Shown: positions 1 to 13,437, counted from the stretch's first letter. The stretch: 64,000 nt of DNA from Planococcus antarcticus DSM 14505 (GCF_001687565.2 NZ_CP016534.2:2422501-2486500); one strand, 5' to 3'. Notes: a model not told the origin generated them from the sequence alone. Numbers and translations: made by a program.

Positions 1-284
1 TAATGGTCGTTGAGTTGCTGTTTCATACCAGAAATCTCGCGCAGCGGTGATTCCACAATACCTTTGGCTGCTGCAGTTTCTGGAAATTCTGCTGCTAAAT
101 ATGGTGCGAATCGCTGCCAAAGAAGCTCTGCCTCTTTCATATCCGCGAAACTTACTGGCAATCCGGACATGTCATTCTTTTTTTGAAGCTTCGGATTTAG
201 CCAGACAACTGGTTTTAAACTTACAATGTTTTCAAGTAATGGATATTTTGCAACCCAGCTGTTTAGTTGTTGCTGCATGGTCAT
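1..284 (-). CDS. dsdA: D-serine dehydratase, N-terminal part (cut by window edge)
   Basis: Only about 94 N-terminal residues are in the window; the gene runs off the left edge. D-serine dehydratase is a PLP enzyme that deaminates D-serine to pyruvate and ammonia. The visible part carries the family's N-terminal stretch RFAPYLAAEFPETAAAKGIV, followed by an ES-L-I-M-Q-L pattern, which matches the start of E. coli DsdA as I recall it (RFAPYLAKAFPETAATGGII). The PLP lysine lies outside the window. The start at 284 has GGAAGGGG about 6 bases upstream; a second ATG at 278 is also possible. The frame stays open further upstream, but without a good ribosome site. It follows the PadR/DUF1129 pair in the same direction after 82 bases with no clear terminator, so read-through from that operon is possible. 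Confidence 0.88.
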   Translation of the reverse strand, partial: MTMQQQLNSWVAKYPLLENIVSLKPVVWLNPKLQKKNDMSGLPVSFADMKEAELLWQRFAPYLAAEFPETAAAKGIVESPLREISGMKQQLNDH

Positions 285-366
285 ACAAATCCCCTTCCGT
301 TCGATTGGCTTGTTCATTTCATCATACAGGACAATCGAAGAAAATTCATCCTTATACTGGAAGGGT

Positions 367-1047
367 CTATTGTCCGCTTGATAGCTTGCCAAAACCTTTG
401 CTTAAGCCCAACATGACAATTCCAATCAATAGAAATGCCCACCATGCCACATGAACGACTGGACCAATTCCATCAAAGAGAAAGGCAATCCCTAGCATAA
501 AAGCAAATATTACCATGCCATATAATCCGCTCTTCACGTAAAACTTCCATTGCTGATTTTTTGGTTTGAAGATAGAAGAACGAATAATCTTAAAAATTAA
601 TCTGATGCTCAACGTACCAAACAAACTGACTGTTAATAAAATCAACAAGATACTGCCAAGCGCCACCTCATTGCTCCATGCAGTAAAAGTAGAAAAAACA
701 ACATTTATAATCCCGTAAGTAATGGCAAACCAGCCCACTAATCCAGCCAATCCTGAAGCCGCAAGCCAATAAATATTTCTTCGCTTTTGGCTAGGCAGAT
801 TTGCAATCAACTCATCTGCATAGGCTTGTGGTGAATCCCCGAAGAGGTCTGCTGCATTTTTCTTATATTCCTGTGCTTCTAATAAATGATCCAGTAAGTC
901 CATTAAAATTTCTTCACTTGCATGCTCATCAACGCGGAGGTCCGTTCGAATATATACTAACAGGTCTTCATAAACTCGTTCATTTTCAGTATTCAAAAGC
1001 TCTCTTTTATCGTTATTTTCCTTAATCAGTTCAGTCGGTCCTCTCAT
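367..1047 (-). CDS. DUF1129/HAAS-type membrane protein paired with PadR
   Basis: Protein of 226 aa with no known enzymatic role. Residues 1-90 are soluble and helical, with an acidic pattern like the HAAS domains found in membrane proteins encoded next to PadR regulators. Roughly residues 90-220 form four hydrophobic membrane segments (for example YWLAASGLAGLVGWFAITYG and a second near ALGSILLILLTVSLFG). I chose the ATG at 1047 because GGGG lies 8 bases upstream inside the PadR gene; a GTG at 1056 is also open. The gene overlaps the end of the PadR gene by 17 bases, which implies translational coupling and joint control. Such pairs are often regulated by membrane stress, but nothing here shows the signal. 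Confidence 0.7.
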   Translation of the reverse strand: MRGPTELIKENNDKRELLNTENERVYEDLLVYIRTDLRVDEHASEEILMDLLDHLLEAQEYKKNAADLFGDSPQAYADELIANLPSQKRRNIYWLAASGLAGLVGWFAITYGIINVVFSTFTAWSNEVALGSILLILLTVSLFGTLSIRLIFKIIRSSIFKPKNQQWKFYVKSGLYGMVIFAFMLGIAFLFDGIGPVVHVAWWAFLLIGIVMLGLSKGFGKLSSGQ

Positions 1048-1375
1048 CTTGTCCACCCCTTTTCAGTAATTGGCTGACCGGCTTGGCGATTTGAAGCCAT
1101 TCAAGAGCCATTTGTTCTAACTCCACTTTTCCTTCATCGGTCAAAAAATAATACTTACGGTTCGGCCCGGCTGCAGAAGGTCTCATTTCACCGCGGATAA
1201 AGCCATTTTTCTGTAACCGAAGCAGGACTGGATAAATGGTGCCATCGCTAATGTCCGGCAAACCGATCTCTTGCAGCTTTTGCGAAAGTTCATAGCCATA
1301 GACCGGCTTCTCTTCCACTACGGCCATTACACAAGCTTCTAAAACCCCTTTTAGCAATTGACTTCTAAGAGCCAT
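1031..1375 (-). CDS. PadR family transcriptional repressor
   Basis: Winged-helix regulator of 114 aa. The N-terminal PadR domain is clear: LLKGVLEACVMAVVEEKPVYGYELSQKLQ, then the recognition region DISDGTIYPVLLRLQKNGFI and the wing with KYYFLTDEGK. A short helical C-terminal part probably makes the dimer, as in the short PadR subfamily. The ATG at 1375 has GGGAG 9 bases upstream and begins the usual MALRSQLLKG; a longer frame to 1408 would run into the operator and is unlikely. It probably represses its own two-gene operon through the inverted repeat at 1397-1446, just downstream of a strong promoter. The ligand is unknown. Confidence 0.9.
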   Translation of the reverse strand: MALRSQLLKGVLEACVMAVVEEKPVYGYELSQKLQEIGLPDISDGTIYPVLLRLQKNGFIRGEMRPSAAGPNRKYYFLTDEGKVELEQMALEWLQIAKPVSQLLKRGGQDERTD

Positions 1376-1396
1376 ATCAGTCTCTCCCTTCGGTAC

Positions 1397-1446
1397 TTGG
1401 TAATGCAAGATAGTGTCTTAAAAAAATAACTACCTTGCATTACCAA
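1397..1446 (-). promoter_or_regulatory. Inverted repeat, likely PadR operator
   Basis: Two 18-base arms, 1397-1414 and 1429-1446, are inverted copies of each other with one mismatch (core TTGGTAATGCAAG and its complement), spaced by 14 bases. They lie just downstream of the -10 box and upstream of the PadR start, so bound repressor would block transcription. Binding by this PadR is inference from position. Confidence 0.7.
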
Positions 1447-1458
1447 CTAGTTATTTTC

Positions 1459-1487
1459 ATTGTATTCAATTATTTTTATTTTGTCAA
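1459..1487 (-). promoter_or_regulatory. SigA-type promoter of the padR operon
   Basis: On the minus strand TTGACA (1487-1482) and TACAAT (1464-1459) are separated by exactly 17 bases, a near-consensus vegetative promoter. Predicted transcription start is near 1452, just before the inverted repeat. Confidence 0.8.
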
Positions 1488-1893
1488 TCATTTATATTGC
1501 AATTTATATTGCGAGCTAGGAAGTAATTAATTGCTATCTTTTGCTTTGGTTACTTTTTCATATCACTTTGATGTGGACAAGAAAGACATTGTCTTTACTT
1601 TCTTATATCGCTTCGGCCGCTTCAGGCATGGCTCACACGATAAGCCGGGAAGAACACCCGTCTCATCGCTCCCCTAGCCCTTGGTCGCGCCGTCTCTTTT
1701 TGTGTAAATCGTCTTGAGTCGCGCTGTTGAAAGAAAGAAATCGCTTTCCAACTTGGTCCGAGTGAAGAAGCGATGGAAGAGCAGTTGATTTTTTCCTACC
1801 TAAACCTTTCTTTCTCAACATCTTTGAATAACGATCAGCAGGAAACCTTAATTCAACTTATCTAAAACACATCCAACGCAGAAACCAACATAG
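1488..1893. other. Intergenic region without a convincing gene
   Basis: About 400 bases between the PadR promoter and the pyrE terminator. The first 70 bases are AT-rich. A block around 1605-1700 is noticeably richer in GC than its surroundings. A plus-strand frame is open from about 1732 and reads a plausible-looking peptide, but its only ATG (1773-1775) gives just 30 residues to the TAA at 1863-1865 with no good ribosome site. It may be a gene remnant. No RNA gene or transposase remnant was recognised. Confidence 0.4.
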
Positions 1894-1920
1894 AAAAAAA
1901 CCGACCAATTGGCCGGCTTT
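1894..1920 (-). terminator. Terminator of the pyr operon
   Basis: Directly at the pyrE stop the minus strand reads a GCCGGCC-AATT-GGTCGG hairpin followed by seven T. This ends the ten-gene pyrimidine operon. Confidence 0.85.
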
Positions 1921-2538
1921 ACAATGTTCCCTCTTTTAACTTTTCATGCCAATCGGCAAGCATCGGCATATCTTCTTCGCTAATAGCGCCTGTGCTCAAT
2001 GCCTGTTCAACAAGTGCTGGAAAATCCGTCAGCGTATGGAACGTATAGCCTGCGCCTGTGATGGCTTCGATCGACTGTGGCAAATCATAAGTAAAGATGG
2101 CAACAATTCCGAGCACCTCAAAGCCGGCCGCGTCTAACGCTTGTGCTGCTTGTAAGACAGAGCCGCCTTTAGAAATCAAATCTTCTACAACCACTACTTT
2201 TTGACCTTTTTCGATTTTGCCTTCAATCATATTTGTTTGGCCATGTTCTTTTGCTTTCGAACGAACATAGACCATTGGCAAGTCGAGCAGATCGCTGACC
2301 CAAGCTGCATGCGGGATGCCTGCCGTTGCGGTACCGGCTACCACTTCGCACTCGGGATAATATTCGTTTATGGTTTCTGCTAGACTTGCAGCAATGTCTT
2401 TACGTACAGCTGGATAAGACATCGTCAAGCGGTTATCACAGTATATCGGCGATTTGACGCCTGACGCCCATATAAAGGGATCTTGCGGACGCAACTCGAC
2501 CGCTCCAATGGATAATAAATGATTCGCTATTTCAGATT

Positions 2539-2542
<4 letters not shown>
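1919..2542 (-). CDS. pyrE: Orotate phosphoribosyltransferase
   Basis: Converts orotate and PRPP to orotidine 5'-phosphate, step five of UMP synthesis, in the cytoplasm. The PRPP-binding motif [18 protein letters not shown] is at about residues 118-135, and [16 protein letters not shown] near the N-terminus matches the family. I place the start at a TTG (2542): GGAG lies 9 bases upstream, the TTG overlaps the pyrF stop (TTGA), and the protein then begins [19 protein letters not shown], which lines up with B. subtilis PyrE (MKQIIAKHLLDIQAVFLRP, recalled). An ATG at 2557 would add five residues and overlap pyrF by 19 bases. At 207 aa the length is normal. Last gene of the operon. Confidence 0.95.
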
Positions 2543-4899
<2,357 letters not shown>

Positions 4900-4903
<4 letters not shown>

Positions 4904-7900
4904 ATGCCTGCCCCCATTTCCTCCGCTGAGAAAGTCATTGATTCGATAACGCGTAACATCGCTTCTGCTGTATCCAGTGAAGTTAGACAAGGAATGCCGT
5001 TCTCAACCGATTCACGGCGGATACGGAAACCGTCACGTTCTGGTTGTTTGCCTTTTGTTAAGGTATTGATGACGATTTGCGTGTCGCCATTTTGAATCAC
5101 ATCGAGTAAAGTTTTGCCTTCAGAACCAATTTTACCGACCGGTGCAACGATGATTCCCGCTTCTTCGAAAGCTTTGGCTGTACCACCGGTCGCCATGATT
5201 TGATAACCGATTGCTTTAAAGCGTTTGGCTAACCCAATCGCTTCTTCTTTGTCTTTATCTGCGACTGTTAATAACACAGTACCGTGATCTTTCACTTCCA
5301 TGCCCGCTGCTGCTAATCCTTTATACAAAGCTTTTTCAAGTGTCGTATCTTTGCCCATAACTTCTCCAGTAGATTTCATTTCTGGCCCGAGTGTAATATC
5401 AACACGGCGAAGCTTCGCAAAAGAGAAGACCGGTACTTTAACGAAGACACCTTTTGAAATCGGCGCAAGTCCTGGTGTAAAGCCTTGGTCGACGATGCTT
5501 TGCCCCAGAATTGCTTTTGTCGCGATATTGGCCATTGGGATTGATGTAATTTTACTCATGAATGGCACCGTCCGGCTTGACCGTGGATTGACTTCGATCA
5601 CGAAGACTTCACCTTTAGAGATGACATACTGGATATTTAGCAGGCCGATGATGTTCAATCCTTTTGCCAGGCGCGTCGTGTAATCGACAAGTGTATCCAG
5701 TAATTCTGTTGAAATGTTTTGCGTTGGGTAAACCGCAATCGAGTCGCCTGAGTGAACTCCAGCACGTTCAATATGCTCCATAATTCCCGGAATCAAGACA
5801 TGTTCACCGTCTGAGATGGCATCTACTTCGATTTCGATTCCGGTTAAGTAACGATCGACCAGCACCGGATGTTCCGGGCTTGCTTCTACCGCGTGTTCCA
5901 TATAATATTTTAAGTCTTCTTCGTTGTAGACGATTTCCATTGCACGTCCACCAAGGACATACGAAGGACGAACCAGTACTGGGTAACCGATGTCCGTTGC
6001 GATGATGATAGCTTCATCTGAATTGACAGCGGTTTTTCCTAAAGGTTGTGGAATGCCGATTTCGTGCAAAGCTGCTTCGAATTTATTGCGATTTTCTGCT
6101 CTGTCTGTATCTTCTAATGAAGTTCCTAAAATTTTAACGCCGTTTTGTTCGAGTTTCTCAGCCAAGTTGATTGCTGTCTGTCCGCCGAATTGAACGACAA
6201 CTCCTTTTGGTTGCTCGAGGTCGACAATGTGCATAACATCTTCGATCGTCAATGGTTCGAAATACAATTTATCGGAGATCGAGAAATCTGTTGAAACCGT
6301 TTCTGGATTGTTGTTGACGATAATCGCTTCGTAGCCTGCTTCTTTAATGGCCCATACAGAGTGTACCGTTGCATAGTCGAATTCAACGCCTTGACCGATG
6401 CGGATTGGACCTGAACCGAGAACGATGACTGATTCCTTGTCTGTTTTCACTGATTCGTTTTCATCTTCATACGTGCCGTAGAAATAAGGTGTCTCGGATT
6501 CAAACTCTGCCGCACACGTATCGACCATTTTGTAAACCGGTATTAATTTTTGTTCTTTGCGCCAGTTATACACTTGCTGTTCAGTAGTGTTCCAAAGTTT
6601 CGCGATTGTCCGGTCAGCAAAGCCTAAACGTTTTGCATGTTTCGCCGTCTCGTAATCAAATGGTGCATTTTTCAAATTTTCTTCGTACTTCACAATATTC
6701 TCGAACTTCTTCAAGAAGAATAAATCGATTTGGCTCCATTCATTGATGGTTTCAATTGTTACACCGCGGCGAAGTGCTTCACCGATAAAGAACAACCGCT
6801 CATCTCCTGCGCGGCAAATACGTTTTTGTATCCATTCGTCGCTCATGGCGTCGGCATTTTTTAACTCCAAGTGAAATTGCCCTGTCTCCAGTGACCGCAC
6901 CGCTTTTAAAATCGATTCCTCGAATGTTCGGCCCATAGCCATTACTTCACCAGTCGCTTTCATCTGCGTTCCTAAATTGCGTTTGGCAGATTCGAATTTA
7001 TCAAACGGCCAGCGTGGAATTTTCGTTACGACATAATCTAGTGCAGGCTCGAATGCGGCATACGTGCGTCCAGTGACCGGGTTCATCATTTCATCTAATG
7101 TCAAACCGACTGCAATTTTTGCTGCCAGTTTAGCGATTGGGTAGCCTGTCGCTTTTGATGCCAGTGCTGAAGAGCGGCTAACACGCGGATTTACTTCGAT
7201 AATGTAGTAGTTAAAACTAAATGGATCTAATGCCAACTGAACGTTGCAGCCACCTTCGATTTTCAACGCGCGAATAATTTTTAGCGATACATTGCGCAGC
7301 ATTTGGTATTCGCGGTCGGATAAAGTTTGACTTGGTGCAACAACGATTGAATCGCCTGTGTGGATACCGACTGGGTCGATGTTTTCCATGTTACAAACAA
7401 CAATCGCCGTATCGTTTTTATCGCGCATTACTTCATACTCGATTTCTTTAAAGCCCGCAATTGATTTTTCTAGCAAACATTGTGTAACCGGGCTGTATTT
7501 TAAGCCACTCGCCACAATTTCTTTCAGCTGTTCGTAATTTTCGCAAATGCCTCCGCCCGTTCCGCCTAGTGTAAAAGCTGGACGAACGATAACCGGATAA
7601 CCGATACGATTAACGAAATTTTCAGCCTCTGCCATATTATGAATAATATCCGAATCCGGAACCGGCTCGCCAAGTTCATTCATCAAGGTTCTGAACAAGT
7701 CGCGGTCTTCCGCTTTATGGATAGCTTCAAGCTTCGTGCCTAAGATTTCGATATTTAACTCGTCTAGAATGCCTGACTCATCAAGTTCGATTGCCATGTT
7801 CAATCCAGTTTGTCCGCCAAGTGTTGGAAGCAGTGCATCCGGACGCTCTTTGCGCAAGATGCGGCTGACGAATTCAAGTGTAATCGGCTCGATATAGACT

Positions 7901-8088
7901 TTATCTGCAATTTCAGTGTCTGTCATAATCGTCGCTGGATTCGAGTTGATCAAGATAACACGGTAACCTTCTTCTTTTAATGCTAGACATGCTTGTGTTC
8001 CTGCATAGTCAAACTCAGCTGCTTGTCCAATAACGATAGGTCCTGATCCGATTACCAGTATACTTTGAATATCTTGTCTTTTAGGCAT
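4900..8088 (-). CDS. carB: Carbamoyl-phosphate synthase large subunit (pyrimidine type)
   Basis: Makes carbamoyl phosphate from bicarbonate, ATP and the ammonia supplied by CarA. The 1062 aa protein has the duplicated ATP-grasp architecture: first half with [26 protein letters not shown] and [20 protein letters not shown]; second half starting near residue 550 with [25 protein letters not shown] and [15 protein letters not shown]. The MGS-like allosteric domain is at the end (from about residue 930, with [15 protein letters not shown]). It overlaps carA by 8 bases and pyrK by 4. Also called pyrAB. Placement inside the pyr operon indicates the pyrimidine-regulated isozyme; any arginine-specific copy would be elsewhere. 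Confidence 0.98.
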
Positions 8089-9175
8089 GTTGTTGCTCCT
8101 TTCGAGTTGCGTTCATTACGTCGATAAAGCGGTCAAATAAGTAGTTTGAGTCTTCTGGTCCCGGTGACGATTCTGGATGGTACTGGACCGTGAAAGCCGG
8201 ATAATCTAAATGAGCCAGTCCTTCGTTCGTTCCATCGTTTAATGCACTATGCGTCACTTTCAAGCGCGTTCCTTGCAATGTATCTTCATCTACAGCGTAG
8301 CCGTGATTCTGAGAAGTGATTTCAATTTTTCCGGTAACCAGATCACGGACTGGATGGTTGCCTCCGCGATGTCCGAACTTCAACTTGAAGGTATCTGCTC
8401 CGCATGCTCTAGCAAATAATTGGTGACCGAGACAGATACCGAAAACTGGAACTTGACCGAGCAGTTCGCGTACCACTTCTACACATTCCTCTACGTCTTT
8501 TGGATCTCCAGGGCCGTTTGATAGCATAACGCCGTCCGGTCCCCATGCAAGAATCTCTTTTGACGACGTGTTATAAGGAACAACAATCACGTCACAATCG
8601 CGGTTATTCAGTTCCCGCAAGATGCCGTGCTTCATGCCATAATCGATTAGTATGACACGTTTGCCGCGGCCTGGACTTGGATAAGGGCGTGCAGTTGAAA
8701 CTTGCGCCACTTGATTTCTTGGCAGAACGGTTTCTTGAAGCATCTTCACTACTTCTTCTATTTGAACATCTTCGCCTGCTGCTGTTAAAACACCTTTGAT
8801 GGCACCTTTTGCGCGGATTAAGCGAGTCAGTTTTCGCGTATCAATGCCTGATATTCCAGGAATGTCTTTCGTTTTGAATAATTCGTCCAAAGTCGAATTA
8901 TTTCTGAAATTAGATGGGAACTCAGCAAGTTCACGAACCACCATTCCTTTAACTGCGGGTTCAATCGATTCGAAATCATCACTGTTGATGCCGTAGTTGC
9001 CGATCAATGGGTAGGTCATCGTTACAATTTGTCCGCAGTAAGAAGGATCCGATAAAATTTCCTGATAACCGGTCATACTGGTATTAAAAACGATTTCCCC
9101 GACAGAAGCACCGTCACTTCCGAATGCTGTTCCTTCAAATACCGTACCGTCTTGTAAAATTAAATAACGTTTCAT
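8081..9175 (-). CDS. carA: Carbamoyl-phosphate synthase small subunit (glutaminase)
   Basis: Hydrolyses glutamine and channels ammonia to CarB. The N-terminal CPSase domain starts [15 protein letters not shown]; the class I glutamine amidotransferase domain has the nucleophile in [13 protein letters not shown] (about residue 247) and the His-Glu pair in [12 protein letters not shown] place the start at 9175, where TGATG joins the pyrC stop to the carA start and GGAGGAG lies upstream; the longer frame to 9247 is pyrC sequence. At 364 aa the length is normal. Also called pyrAA. Confidence 0.97.
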   Translation of the reverse strand: MKRYLILQDGTVFEGTAFGSDGASVGEIVFNTSMTGYQEILSDPSYCGQIVTMTYPLIGNYGINSDDFESIEPAVKGMVVRELAEFPSNFRNNSTLDELFKTKDIPGISGIDTRKLTRLIRAKGAIKGVLTAAGEDVQIEEVVKMLQETVLPRNQVAQVSTARPYPSPGRGKRVILIDYGMKHGILRELNNRDCDVIVVPYNTSSKEILAWGPDGVMLSNGPGDPKDVEECVEVVRELLGQVPVFGICLGHQLFARACGADTFKLKFGHRGGNHPVRDLVTGKIEITSQNHGYAVDEDTLQGTRLKVTHSALNDGTNEGLAHLDYPAFTVQYHPESSPGPEDSNYLFDRFIDVMNATRKEQQHA

Positions 9176-10452
9176 CAATTTTTCTCCTCCTGCCATACGA
9201 TTTCTCCACCGAAAATAGTCATTACCGGCCATCCTGTGCACTTCCAACCATCAAATGGTGTATTGCGACCTTTCGATAAAAATGTATTTACTTGGATTGC
9301 TTGTTCTTTTTCCAGATCCAGCAACACCAAATCTGCTGTTTGACCAGTTTCTATTTTGCCATATGGCAAGTTGAACGTTCTGCTCGGTTTAATCGTCAAC
9401 CAGTCGATTAATTGTTGCAATGTCCATGTACCTGTTTCAACAAATTTGCTGTAAAGCAGTGGAAACGCCGTTTCAAAACCGACAATTCCAAACATCGAAC
9501 CGTTCATGCCATTGGTTTTTTCTGCCGCTGTATGAGGAGCATGATCTGTTGCGATAAAGTCTAGTGTGCCATCAAGTAAGCCTTCGTGAAGTGCCTGCCA
9601 ATCTTCTTTCGCACGCAGTGGCGGGTTCATTTTGTAGTTTGCATCGTCTGCTGGAATATCGTCTTCCATTAACAGCAAATGGTGAGGTGTTACTTCAGCC
9701 GTTACTCGAACTCCTGCACGTTTTGCGTCGCGAATGACGCGAACTGATTCTTTTGTGCTGACGTGGCAGACGTGATAATGTGCGCCTGCTGCTTCTGCAA
9801 GTAACATGTCGCGTGCAATATGCACCGATTCAGCAATCGAAGGAATGCCTTTTAATCCCAATTCTTTGCTGCGCTTACCTTCGTGCATAACACCGTCATA
9901 GATCAAGCTATTGTCTTCGCAATGCGCGACTACTGCCATGTCGATTTCCGCTGCTTCTTGCATCGTTTCGTACATCATTCCCGCTTCTTGAATGCCGACA
10001 CCGTCATCCGTGAAAGCGAAAGCACCGTTTTCTTTTAGTTCCTGTAAGTTCGTGCGTTCTTTTCCTGCTTCTCTAATGGTGATCGAAGCATACGGCAAAA
10101 CTCGGATAAGCGCATTTTTTTCAATCAATCCGTTGACTAGCTGCAGATTTTCTTTCGTATCCGGAACAGGACGCGTGTTCGGCATCGCACAAATTGTGGT
10201 GAATCCGCCTTTTGCTGCTGAATGTGTTCCGCTTTCGATTGTTTCTTTCTGCTCCCCCCCCGGTTCACGCAAATGCACGTGGATATCGACAAACCCTGGT
10301 GCGATCATTCGGCCTTTGCCGTCAATTTCTGTTTCATCTTTTACTGTCAAGTCTTTACCAATTTCATCGATCTTGCCGTTCACAATGCGGATATTGGTTG
10401 GTGACAATTCTCCATTTTGCAGCATGTTTACGTTTTTCATGAATAAATTCAA
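9175..10452 (-). CDS. pyrC: Dihydroorotase
   Basis: Closes carbamoyl aspartate to dihydroorotate. Zinc amidohydrolase of 425 aa with the metal ligands visible in order: [27 protein letters not shown] and ATDHAPH. This is the class I type found in Bacillus. The start is a TTG with GGGAG 8 bases upstream; the resulting N-terminus MNLFMKN lines up with B. subtilis MSYLIKN (recalled). An ATG at 10440 lacks a ribosome site at proper distance. One base separates it from the pyrB stop. Confidence 0.96.
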   Translation of the reverse strand: MNLFMKNVNMLQNGELSPTNIRIVNGKIDEIGKDLTVKDETEIDGKGRMIAPGFVDIHVHLREPGGEQKETIESGTHSAAKGGFTTICAMPNTRPVPDTKENLQLVNGLIEKNALIRVLPYASITIREAGKERTNLQELKENGAFAFTDDGVGIQEAGMMYETMQEAAEIDMAVVAHCEDNSLIYDGVMHEGKRSKELGLKGIPSIAESVHIARDMLLAEAAGAHYHVCHVSTKESVRVIRDAKRAGVRVTAEVTPHHLLLMEDDIPADDANYKMNPPLRAKEDWQALHEGLLDGTLDFIATDHAPHTAAEKTNGMNGSMFGIVGFETAFPLLYSKFVETGTWTLQQLIDWLTIKPSRTFNLPYGKIETGQTADLVLLDLEKEQAIQVNTFLSKGRNTPFDGWKCTGWPVMTIFGGEIVWQEEKN

Positions 10453-10453
10453 G

Positions 10454-11323
10454 TTAATCTCTCCCTTTCAATGCGTATTCAAGTACTGCCATCCGGATAA
10501 AAACTCCGTTTGCCATTTGTTTAAAAATTCGTGAGCGTTCGCATTCAACTAAGCAATCTGCAATTTCCACACCACGATTGATCGGCGCTGGATGCATGAT
10601 GATGGCACCGTCTTTCATTTTCTTTTCTCGTTCAATCGTTAAGCCGTATTGCTCATGGTAGTTTTCTTTCGAGAAAAGAGCTGACACTGCGTGCCGTTCA
10701 TGCTGCACTCGGAGCATCATGACGACATCCGTGTGTTCAATAAAATCATCTAAATGCTCTGAAGATTCATAGTCTCCGCTCCACTCCTCCGGGCACACAA
10801 AACTCACTTTCGCTCCTAATTGCTGGAGTGCCGCAGCATTTGATTTTGCCACACGGCTATGCGCAATGTCTCCGACGATGGTGACATGAATCTCTTCCAC
10901 GCGTCCGAACTCTTGGTAGATTGTCAACAAGTCCAGCAGAGACTGCGTCGGATGCTGTCCTGAACCGTCTCCGCCGTTGATGACTGCGACGTTGCAGCCT
11001 TCAAGTTGCTGGTAATACGCTTCTTCTTCGTGGCGAATAATCACTGCACCCACACCGATTGCTTCCATCGTCTTAACGGTGTCATACAGCGTCTCTCCTT
11101 TTAAGATGCTGGAAAAGGCTGTTTCAAACGGCAGAACTGCTAGTCCCAATTTATGCTCAGCCATTTCAAAACTCATCTTCGTCCGTGTACTCGGTTCAAA
11201 AAACAGATTAACGACTGTGCCATCAATTGGTGCTTTTTCACCGCGCTGAAATTCTCCTGCACGATCCAGTAAGCTCATGATTGTGTCATTTTCTAAGTTG
11301 TTCATGGATAGTAAGTTCGGCAA
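10454..11323 (-). CDS. pyrB: Aspartate carbamoyltransferase catalytic subunit
   Basis: Joins carbamoyl phosphate and aspartate. The carbamoyl-phosphate loop [20 protein letters not shown] lies near residues 42-61, HPTQSLLD is present in the middle and [11 protein letters not shown] near the end. No regulatory subunit gene (pyrI) follows, as is usual in Bacillales; control is by PyrR attenuation instead. The start is TTG with AAAGGA 9 bases upstream; the N-terminus [10 protein letters not shown] matches the B. subtilis pattern. At 289 aa it is about 15 residues shorter than the B. subtilis protein, but no motif is missing. Confidence 0.96.
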   Translation of the reverse strand: MPNLLSMNNLENDTIMSLLDRAGEFQRGEKAPIDGTVVNLFFEPSTRTKMSFEMAEHKLGLAVLPFETAFSSILKGETLYDTVKTMEAIGVGAVIIRHEEEAYYQQLEGCNVAVINGGDGSGQHPTQSLLDLLTIYQEFGRVEEIHVTIVGDIAHSRVAKSNAAALQQLGAKVSFVCPEEWSGDYESSEHLDDFIEHTDVVMMLRVQHERHAVSALFSKENYHEQYGLTIEREKKMKDGAIIMHPAPINRGVEIADCLVECERSRIFKQMANGVFIRMAVLEYALKGRD

Positions 11324-11350
11324 AATCCTTCATCCTTTCATCTTTCAGAC

Positions 11351-11445
11351 AAAAAAACACCTTCCCAGGGGCAGGAAGGTGTGAGGAAAAAAGGGCAGAG
11401 TCCACCCCAATCTTCAACCCTTTCCATGCCTCTCTGGACATTCAT
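11351..11445 (-). promoter_or_regulatory. PyrR-dependent attenuator between uraA and pyrB
   Basis: The minus strand reads the PyrR-binding loop TGTCCAGAGAGGCA (about 11440-11427) and then, after 45 bases, a terminator hairpin (arms 11381-11374 and 11365-11358) with seven T. With UMP bound, PyrR stabilises the first hairpin so that the terminator forms and pyrB to pyrE are not transcribed. This is the established B. subtilis mechanism; the antiterminator pairing was not modelled. Confidence 0.88.
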
Positions 11446-11476
11446 TAAAAGGTAATTATTCAGTTCCGTCGTCCAG

Positions 11477-12742
11477 TTATTTTTTATTTAAGCCTGGCAG
11501 TACCAGGTTTAAGATGACTCCGACGATAGCGGCGAGCGCCATTCCCTCGATCGAGAAGGATTCGCTGAATTCAAGTTTAGCCCCGCCGATGCCGATGACC
11601 AAGATGACTGAGGAAATAACCAAGTTGCGGTTGTTGCCAAAGTCGATGTTGTTGTCCACTAGCATGCGTAGTCCGGAAGAAGCAATGATGCCGAACAGCA
11701 GGATGGAAATTCCGCCGAGAACAGCCGTTGGAATCGTCTCGATGACGGCCATCAATTTGCCAAAGAAGGAAAATGCGATGGCGAACACTGCCGCTCCAAA
11801 TATGACGTAAACTGAGAATACTTTCGTAATGGCCAGGACGCCGATGTTTTCACCGTATGTCGTCTTTGGCGGACCGCCGACCAGTGAAGAGATAAAGGTT
11901 CCGATACCGTCACCTAGTATTGAGCGGTGCAATCCCGGGTCTTTTATGTAATTTCGATTGACAATCTTGCCAAGTACCAATTGATGACCGATATGTTCAG
12001 AAATTGTAACGATGGCAATTGGGACCATGACGAACAACAGCGTCGGTGTTACTTGAAACGAATAATCCACTCCCGGAATTAGGAACTCCGGTACTGCAAA
12101 CCAGCTCGCTTCTCCAATTGCTGTAAAGTCGATGATGCCGATGGTGGCCGAGTAGGCATAGCCTACGATGATGCCAATCAGGATCGGCATCAATGAAATG
12201 ATGTTCTTGAAATAAATGTTGCAGATAATCGCTGTCAGTAAGGTTACAATAGCAGCTGAGAAATGGATCAAGCTGTATTCCGATCCGTTCCCTATTGGAA
12301 TATTCATCGCCATATCCACCGCTGTACCCGATAAGGCAAGTCCGATAACAATGATAACCGGTCCCACCACAATCGGCGGCAGCAGCTTCATCAGCCATTG
12401 GTAGCCGGTCTTCCAGATAATCAAAGCGACGATGGCGTAGACCAATGAAACAAACATAGCGCCAATCATTGCCGAGCCAATACCACCGGTTTCAGTGGCA
12501 ATCGTGATCGGCACGATAAAGGCGAATGAAGACCCCAGATATGCCGGTACTTTAAACTGTGTGATGAGGATAAAGATGATTGTTGCAATTCCACTTGTTA
12601 GCAATGCGATAGCTGGGCTCAATCCGACTAGTTGAGGCACTAGAATTGTCGCTCCAAACATTGCAAACATATGCTGTAAGCTTAGCGAGATCCATTGTCC
12701 TGTTTTTGGTTTATCTTGTACGTCTAAAATTGCTCCGCTCAA
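11477..12742 (-). CDS. uraA: Uracil permease
   Basis: Nucleobase:proton symporter of the NCS2 family (called PyrP in Bacillus), in the cytoplasmic membrane. The 421 aa protein has many hydrophobic helices, the N-terminal family sequence SLQHMFAMFGATILVPQLVG and the signature GGPPKTTYGENIGVLAIT with the conserved Glu. The start is a TTG at 12742 with AGGAG 8 bases upstream; the nearby ATG at 12749 is in another frame and soon stops. It follows pyrR after 27 bases, so no separate attenuator fits between them. Confidence 0.95.
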   Translation of the reverse strand: MSGAILDVQDKPKTGQWISLSLQHMFAMFGATILVPQLVGLSPAIALLTSGIATIIFILITQFKVPAYLGSSFAFIVPITIATETGGIGSAMIGAMFVSLVYAIVALIIWKTGYQWLMKLLPPIVVGPVIIVIGLALSGTAVDMAMNIPIGNGSEYSLIHFSAAIVTLLTAIICNIYFKNIISLMPILIGIIVGYAYSATIGIIDFTAIGEASWFAVPEFLIPGVDYSFQVTPTLLFVMVPIAIVTISEHIGHQLVLGKIVNRNYIKDPGLHRSILGDGIGTFISSLVGGPPKTTYGENIGVLAITKVFSVYVIFGAAVFAIAFSFFGKLMAVIETIPTAVLGGISILLFGIIASSGLRMLVDNNIDFGNNRNLVISSVILVIGIGGAKLEFSESFSIEGMALAAIVGVILNLVLPGLNKK

Positions 12743-12769
12743 TTTCCATTCTCCTTTGTTTCCGACTCT

Positions 12770-13437
<668 letters not shown>

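Noticed and set aside
47..454. 135-residue plus-strand frame at the left edge
   Set aside because: Lies antisense to dsdA and the DUF1129 gene; the minus strand gives a clear D-serine dehydratase match, so this is a shadow frame.
1560..1700. Possible small RNA or transposon remnant in the GC-richer block
   Set aside because: I found no convincing long stem, promoter-terminator pair or transposase similarity; kept only as an unexplained region.
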